10,128 nucleotides of DNA from Chlamydiota bacterium (GTDB lineage: Bacteria > Chlamydiota > Chlamydiia > Chlamydiales > SM23-39). Under the pieces are notes generated by a model. The model saw only the letters and a list, made by a program, of their open reading frames with translations, had not been told where the DNA came from and did no database searches. The DNA is taken from the NCBI GenBank assembly GCA_027449725.1, contig DAIDLB010000174.1, forward strand, positions 1-10,128. The letters run 5' to 3'. The position numbers were made by a program, and so were the translations under genes. The first letter of the stretch is position 1. Each line of letters begins with the position of its first letter. This document shows, one piece after another, positions 6,385-10,128 of this stretch.

Positions 6385-7085
6385 CGGACGGCTGGAGCCT
6401 CGTCCATGCGCGCGTCTTCCGCTCGCACGGCAGCCTGCGCCTCCGCAGAAGCGTCGGCCTTCAATACTTCTACTTCAAAGACAAGAAGCGCGTTCGGCGC
6501 AGTCAGATCGCTCCGGCCATAGGCAAGGTCGGGGTGGATGTAGAGGGTCCGAACTTCCCCTTCCCGCATGCCGATCACCCCTTTGGAAAGGCCCGGAATC
6601 GCTTCGTCGAGCGAAATCATCTCTTCGCTGCATGAGTCGCCAAAGAGCTTGCCATTGAGGTAATGCCCCTTGTAGCGGAGGATGGGAGAATTGTACGTCG
6701 CAACAGCGTTGCCGCTCCCTTCTTTGACCGTCTTATACTGGAGCTTCCCCTCTTCGAGAACAACGATATCGGCTGCGGCCGCATTTGAGTCGAGAAAGGC
6801 GATCGCTTCCTGCAAGTTCTCTTCCGCTTCGGCAACAAGCGTCTCTTCCTGAAGGATCGAAAGGGCCTGCAAACATTCGTCTTCGGAAAGAGGCGCCGCC
6901 TCCCCCTCCGTACTTTCTTTCATGCCGAGGACAAGCGCATCGAGATCGAGGGGAAGCCCCATCGACTGGAGATTTTTCCCAATCAGATGTCCCATCGCAC
7001 GCGAGATCTGTTCCAAATCGGGCTCTTCGGCAGCCAGCGCTCCAAAGAAGCACATCAGGGTGAAAACATGGATTGCAAGGTTCAT
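6381..7085 (-). CDS. mip: FKBP-type peptidyl-prolyl isomerase, Mip-like
   Basis: The 234-residue exported protein resembles Mip/FkpA, periplasmic or surface prolyl isomerases; chlamydial and Legionella Mip contribute to infection. A hydrophobic signal segment (about 3-18) ends in GALA before AEEP, a plausible signal peptidase I site. I see no convincing lipobox. Residues 24-100 match the helical FKBP N-terminal dimerisation domain (AMGHLIGKNLQSMGL). The FKBP domain spans about 116-209, ending LAYGRSDLTAPNALLVFEVEVL. A polar Ala/Glu-rich tail follows. Pocket residues are altered: FDxS reads F148-G-D-S, shifting or losing the key Asp, and the central Trp is Leu166 (IPGLSKG). Prolyl isomerase activity may be reduced. 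The ATG at 7085 is chosen over a longer frame because GGAG lies five bases upstream, the signal peptide begins there, and the start forms ATGA with the hisS stop. trmL follows with another ATGA overlap. Confidence 0.92.
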   Translation of the reverse strand: MNLAIHVFTLMCFFGALAAEEPDLEQISRAMGHLIGKNLQSMGLPLDLDALVLGMKESTEGEAAPLSEDECLQALSILQEETLVAEAEENLQEAIAFLDSNAAAADIVVLEEGKLQYKTVKEGSGNAVATYNSPILRYKGHYLNGKLFGDSCSEEMISLDEAIPGLSKGVIGMREGEVRTLYIHPDLAYGRSDLTAPNALLVFEVEVLKADASAEAQAAVRAEDARMDEAPAVR

Positions 7086-8365
7086 ACTTTCTCCTCTAAA
7101 CAGAAATCGATCAGCCGGTTGAGCGGCACTTCGGCCTGCTGGCGCGTTGCGAGCGTCTTTAGCTGCGCGAGCCCCTTCGCAATCTCTTCCGAGCCGATGA
7201 TCGCACAATACCGGGCATTGAGCTTTGAGGCCGTCTGGAGTCCCGCCTGCACCTTTTTCGCATGCAGATCTACTTCGACAAACACCCCCTTTCTTCTCGC
7301 TTCTGTCGCTAGAACAAAGCAGGCGCGCCTCGCCTCTTCGCCCAAGGGCAAAAGGTAGAGGAGAGGCGCCGGCTGGGGCGGGAGCGCCGCGTTTTGCGCC
7401 AGCATCGCCTGCAAAACCCTTTCGATCCCGCCGGCAAAGCCGACGGCCGGCAGATCGGGCCCTTCAAGCGAAGCGATGAGTCCATCGAAGCGGCCGCCGC
7501 CGCCGAGCGCATTCTGCGCGCCGAGCACATCGGCCGTGATCTCGAAGACCGTTTTGGTATAGTAATCGAGGCCGCGCACAATCCGGTCGTTGATTTCGTA
7601 GGGGATGCCGATCCGGTCGAGCAGACGGCGAACTTCGTCAAAATGATCTTTTGCCTCGGGAGAGAGAGAGGTGAGGATCGACGGCGCCCCTTCGAGAATT
7701 TTTTTATCCCCCGCGTCTTTGGAATCGAGGATGCGAAGCGGATTTTTTTCAAACCTCGTCTTGCTATCTTGAGAGAGGTTTTCGTAGTGGGGCCTCAAAA
7801 AATCTTGCAGCGCCTCCCGATAGGCTTGTCTGGAAGCGGCGTCTCCAACAGAGTTGATGTGGAGCTTGAGTCCCTGGAGTCCGAGCCTGCGGCAGATCTC
7901 CCAGAGAAGATCGATCGTCTCGGCGTCCTGGGCCGGCTGGCCGCTGCCAATCGCCTCGACGCCAAACTGATGGAACTGCCGGTAGCGGCCCGACTGGGGG
8001 CGCTCGTAGCGGAACATCGGGCCGATGTAAAAAAATTTGTGGACGGAGCGCTCCTGAGAGAGCTTGTGCTCGAGAAAGGCCCGCATAACGGAGGCGGTCC
8101 CTTCAGGCCTGAGAGAAATCGATCGCTCCCCCCGGTCAAGAAACGTAAACATCTCCTTCATGACAATGTCGCTCGCATCGCCAACACCTCGGCAAAAGAG
8201 CTCGGTCCTCTCATAGATCGGGGTCCGGATCTCGCTGTAGCCATAGTCGCGGGCTGCCTCGCGGATGATGCTTTCTATGTGCTGCCATAGGTACGAGAGC
8301 TTCCACGGCTCATCGGCCCCATAGGGAAGGATGTCGAAAGTGACTTTCGGCGATTGGACGGACAT
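7082..8365 (-). CDS. hisS: histidyl-tRNA synthetase
   Basis: This is a class II aminoacyl-tRNA synthetase of 427 residues (E. coli 424) that charges tRNA-His in the cytoplasm. The N-terminus (MSVQSPKVTFDILP) is typical. Motif 1 lies around 44-52. The ATP-binding motif 2 spans about 112-137 (FYIGPMFRYERPQSGRYRQF). The two histidine-specific motifs are RGLDYYTKTVFE (264-275) and ALGGGGRFDGL (286-296). Motif 3, GFAGGIERV (309-317), carries the ATP-binding Arg. The last 95 or so residues form the anticodon-binding domain. No Shine-Dalgarno precedes the ATG. A TATACT lies just upstream, and the preceding gene's TAA is in the same frame nine codons before the ATG, with no alternative ATG, GTG or TTG between. 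The stop codon overlaps the mip start as ATGA. The aspS gene that I recall between hisS and mip in Chlamydia is absent. Confidence 0.97.
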   Translation of the reverse strand: MSVQSPKVTFDILPYGADEPWKLSYLWQHIESIIREAARDYGYSEIRTPIYERTELFCRGVGDASDIVMKEMFTFLDRGERSISLRPEGTASVMRAFLEHKLSQERSVHKFFYIGPMFRYERPQSGRYRQFHQFGVEAIGSGQPAQDAETIDLLWEICRRLGLQGLKLHINSVGDAASRQAYREALQDFLRPHYENLSQDSKTRFEKNPLRILDSKDAGDKKILEGAPSILTSLSPEAKDHFDEVRRLLDRIGIPYEINDRIVRGLDYYTKTVFEITADVLGAQNALGGGGRFDGLIASLEGPDLPAVGFAGGIERVLQAMLAQNAALPPQPAPLLYLLPLGEEARRACFVLATEARRKGVFVEVDLHAKKVQAGLQTASKLNARYCAIIGSEEIAKGLAQLKTLATRQQAEVPLNRLIDFCLEEKV

Positions 8366-8372
8366 GCCAAGG

Positions 8373-8378
8373 AGTATA
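8373..8378 (-). promoter_or_regulatory. possible -10 element directly before hisS
   Basis: TATACT on the minus strand ends seven bases before the hisS ATG, so initiation would fall on or next to the A of the ATG and give a leaderless mRNA. The best -35 candidate, TTGGAT, has only 3 of 6 consensus matches and a long 19-base spacer. Hence this is tentative. Cotranscription from the promoter before the 204-aa gene is the simpler view. Confidence 0.25.
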
Positions 8379-8389
8379 TCCGAATCTTC

Positions 8390-9004
8390 TTAATCCGATC
8401 CAAGGGAATTGATCATCTCGTCGAGATCTCGGCACCATTGGGAAAGGCGGCTCGCCTCCAAATGCTCCTGATAATCCGCCCAAAGGCTCCGGATGATCTC
8501 CATATAAGGAAACGGCATCCATTTTTGACCTGCGTACTCGGTCAGGTAATAGCCCAGAGAATGTTCCTGTCCCTCGGGATACTCTTGAACCGACTGGATC
8601 AGCTCCTGCATCCGGACGGCAAAGACCGCCCGGCGCGAAAATTGCATGACCCCGTCCAAAAGAAGCATCCAAACCTGCGAAAGCCGTTGGAGAAAAGAAG
8701 CGTCCTGGCTGTGGTCTTCCATCTTGAGGCTCTCGAAAAGATCCCTCATCTGCGCCAGATACTCCCGCACATCCGTTTCGGCGTAAGCCATCGGCTTCTC
8801 ATCACGGCTCTTCTCGAACAGCTCAAAAAATTTCTTAAGCACATGGATGATGAAAGCAGCCAGAAACGGTCTTTCGGAGGGCGGTTTTTCTTTTTCCTTT
8901 TCGTCCCTGTTCTTCTGGATCTCTTCTACGCGATAATCGTATGGATCGGGAGGCTTGTTCCCTCCGATCGGATTTTGAAATGAGTCCGGCATCTTATTTC
9001 CCAT
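8390..9004 (-). CDS. hypothetical protein, first gene of hisS operon
   Basis: I do not recognise this 204-residue protein. It has a polar, Pro/Lys/Glu-rich N-terminus (1-45) that looks disordered, then a short hydrophobic amphipathic segment (about 46-63, FLAAFIIHVLKKFFELF). Several helices follow (about 77-140), and the C-terminal region is rich in aromatics (LGYYLTEYAGQKWMPFPYME, about 150-169) and may form the conserved core. No signal peptide is visible, and the single hydrophobic stretch is too short and charged to be a clear membrane span. ATG 9004 is used here. ATG 8992, four codons later and preceded by GGGA, is an equally good start. The gene lies 25 bases upstream of hisS on the same strand and in the same frame, so cotranscription is likely. 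Codon use resembles its neighbours, which supports a real gene. Confidence 0.8.
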   Translation of the reverse strand: MGNKMPDSFQNPIGGNKPPDPYDYRVEEIQKNRDEKEKEKPPSERPFLAAFIIHVLKKFFELFEKSRDEKPMAYAETDVREYLAQMRDLFESLKMEDHSQDASFLQRLSQVWMLLLDGVMQFSRRAVFAVRMQELIQSVQEYPEGQEHSLGYYLTEYAGQKWMPFPYMEIIRSLWADYQEHLEASRLSQWCRDLDEMINSLGSD

Positions 9005-9054
9005 CTAAATCAACTTCATTTTCAGGGCAAGCAATTACTTAAAAACAAGAAGAA

Positions 9055-9084
9055 CCTATATGAAAATGATTGACAATACCTCAA
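9055..9084 (-). promoter_or_regulatory. possible promoter of the 204-aa gene-hisS-mip-trmL operon
   Basis: On the minus strand, TTGAGG (9079-9084) and TATAGG (9055-9060) are 18 bases apart. Each matches the consensus at 4 of 6 positions. Initiation near 9048 would give a leader of about 44 bases. The element overlaps the oppositely directed uhpC promoter. Confidence 0.35.
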
Positions 9085-9097
9085 GCCAGGTTATACC
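9070..9097 (+). promoter_or_regulatory. probable uhpC promoter
   Basis: A perfect -35 hexamer, TTGACA (9070-9075), is followed after 16 bases by TATACC (9092-9097), 4 of 6 for the -10. Initiation near 9104 would leave about 30 bases of leader before the uhpC ATG, with GGGA (9123-9126) as a modest ribosome binding site. No riboswitch-sized leader fits in the 129-bp spacer. Confidence 0.5.
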
Positions 9098-9133
9098 CTT
9101 TCTCTTTTTGCCCCCTAAACCCGGGATTTTAAT

Positions 9134-10128
9134 ATGAGCATATTAAACTTTTTAAAACCTGCGCCCTACGCCAGCGAAATCCAAAACGACGAACTGGTAA
9201 AAACGAACTACAAATACTGGCGTCTCCGCACCTTCTATGCGATGTATATCGGCTATGCCTTCTTCTATTTCACAAGAAAGAGCTTTACCTTTGCGATGCC
9301 GGCGATGCAGGAGCATCTCGGACTGGATAAATTCCAGCTCGGCCTATTGGGAACGATCCTGAGCATCACCTACGGGGCGAGCAAGTTTTTGAGCGGCATC
9401 CTCGGCGACAAATCGAACCCGCGCTACTTTATGTCGATCGGCCTCATCCTGACCGGCATCTTCAACATCTGCTTCGGCGCCTCGTCGCTCTGGATCTCGT
9501 TTGCGATCTTCTGGGGTCTTAACGGCTGGTTCCAAGGCTGGGGATGGCCCGGCTGCGCGAAACTCCTGACTCACTGGTACTCGCAATCGGAGCGGGGCCG
9601 CTGGTGGAGCATCTGGAACACGTCTCATAACCTCGGCGGAGCGCTCATCCCGCTGCTCGTCGCCATCTGCATCGAAATCTCCGGCTGGCGCTTTGCGATG
9701 TATGTATCAGGAAGCCTCTCTATCCTCGTCGGCCTCTTCCTCATCAACCGCCTCCGCGACACGCCCCAATCCCTCGGCCTTCCTCCCGTTGAAAAATTCA
9801 AAAACGAAACCTCCTCCAAGCTAAAAGAAAAGAGCGACCTCACGGTCAAAGAGATCCTTTGGGGCTATGTTTTAACGAACCGCTACATCTGGGTCCTTGC
9901 GATCTCCTATTTCTTCATCTACATCATCCGTACCGCCCTCAACGACTGGAGCATGCTCTATCTCAAAGAGCTCCGCGGCTATTCTCCCTTCGTCCTCGGC
10001 TCCTGCCTCCTTTGGTTCGAAGTCGGCGGGTTCGTCGGCAGCCTCGCCGCCGGCTGGGGCTCCGATATCCTCTTCAAAGGCAAGCGGATGCCGGTGAACA
10101 TCCTCTTCACCATCGCCGTCCTCGCGAC
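9134..10128 (+). CDS. uhpC: hexose-phosphate:phosphate antiporter (OPA family), 3' end outside window
   Basis: The frame is open to the right edge (331 codons seen; the family is about 430-460). The product is an inner-membrane major facilitator of the organophosphate:phosphate antiporter family. Residues 124-175 carry the family signature, including GWFQGWGWPGCAKLLTHWYS and ERGRWWSIWNTSHNLGGALIP. The loop motif GDKSNPRYF follows the second membrane segment (about 91-99). Two arginines expected to bind substrate phosphate are present: Arg48 in YFTRKSF and Arg266 in YIIRTALNDW. A charged loop (about 207-240) separates the two six-helix halves, and the visible part ends in about the eighth helix. 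The chlamydial homologue, called UhpC, imports glucose 6-phosphate from the host in exchange for phosphate, which fits an intracellular life style. In Enterobacteria UhpC is instead a sensor, so transport is inferred from phylum. It is divergent from the hisS operon. Confidence 0.92.
   Translation, partial: MSILNFLKPAPYASEIQNDELVKTNYKYWRLRTFYAMYIGYAFFYFTRKSFTFAMPAMQEHLGLDKFQLGLLGTILSITYGASKFLSGILGDKSNPRYFMSIGLILTGIFNICFGASSLWISFAIFWGLNGWFQGWGWPGCAKLLTHWYSQSERGRWWSIWNTSHNLGGALIPLLVAICIEISGWRFAMYVSGSLSILVGLFLINRLRDTPQSLGLPPVEKFKNETSSKLKEKSDLTVKEILWGYVLTNRYIWVLAISYFFIYIIRTALNDWSMLYLKELRGYSPFVLGSCLLWFEVGGFVGSLAAGWGSDILFKGKRMPVNILFTIAVLA

Noticed and set aside
7086..7208. N-terminal extension of the mip frame into hisS
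   Set aside because: The extra 41 residues overlap hisS in another frame. The signal peptide, SD and ATGA coupling all point to ATG 7085.
7394..8290. 298-codon open frame opposite hisS
   Set aside because: It has the same cause: an in-register antisense frame of a strongly biased gene, with no domain match.
1..10128. Search for CRISPR arrays, insertion sequences, long direct repeats, phage or toxin-antitoxin genes
   Set aside because: I saw no regularly spaced repeats, transposase motifs or phage proteins; the window is nearly filled by core genes.

Overview
The window looks like a core chromosomal segment from a member of the Chlamydiota, probably an environmental (Chlamydia-like) lineage. 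The evidence is the combination of dnaE, trxA, a SpoU-type methyltransferase (trmL), a mip-like FKBP, hisS and a UhpC-type hexose-phosphate antiporter. From memory, the same set of genes clusters in Chlamydia (trxA-spoU-mip-aspS-hisS-uhpC-dnaE). Here aspS is missing from between hisS and mip, and extra small genes are present. The housekeeping genes are richer in G+C than I would expect for cultured chlamydiae, so I do not name a genus.

Layout, left to right. (1) The 3' part of a J-domain (DnaJ-like) protein gene runs rightward from the left edge. (2) dnaE (DNA polymerase III alpha) converges on it from the right, and the two genes overlap by six bases. (3) A 262-bp divergent spacer holds tRNA-Leu(CAG), on the dnaE strand, and promoter-like sequences. 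(4) A rightward group holds trxA, a 71-aa DUF2905-type membrane protein three bases later, and a divergent HAD-like protein. (5) A leftward operon converges on that group: 204-aa hypothetical, hisS, mip/FKBP and trmL. Its last three genes are joined by two ATGA stop/start overlaps, and trmL overlaps the HAD-like gene by six bases. (6) A 129-bp divergent promoter region follows. (7) uhpC runs rightward and is cut by the right edge.

The functions are mostly replication (dnaE), translation (tRNA-Leu, hisS, trmL), thiol redox and protein folding (trxA, FKBP, J-domain protein), and import of host sugar phosphate (uhpC). The last fits an intracellular life style. Two genes, the J-domain gene and the HAD-like gene, are more A/T-rich and use Leu/Ser codons that are absent from most of dnaE.

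I found no mobile element, CRISPR array, phage gene or toxin-antitoxin pair, and nothing that clearly amounts to a new multi-gene system. The items most worth a second look are the HAD-like protein with altered catalytic motifs, the FKBP with an altered pocket, the hisS start that looks leaderless, and the interlocked divergent promoters before uhpC.
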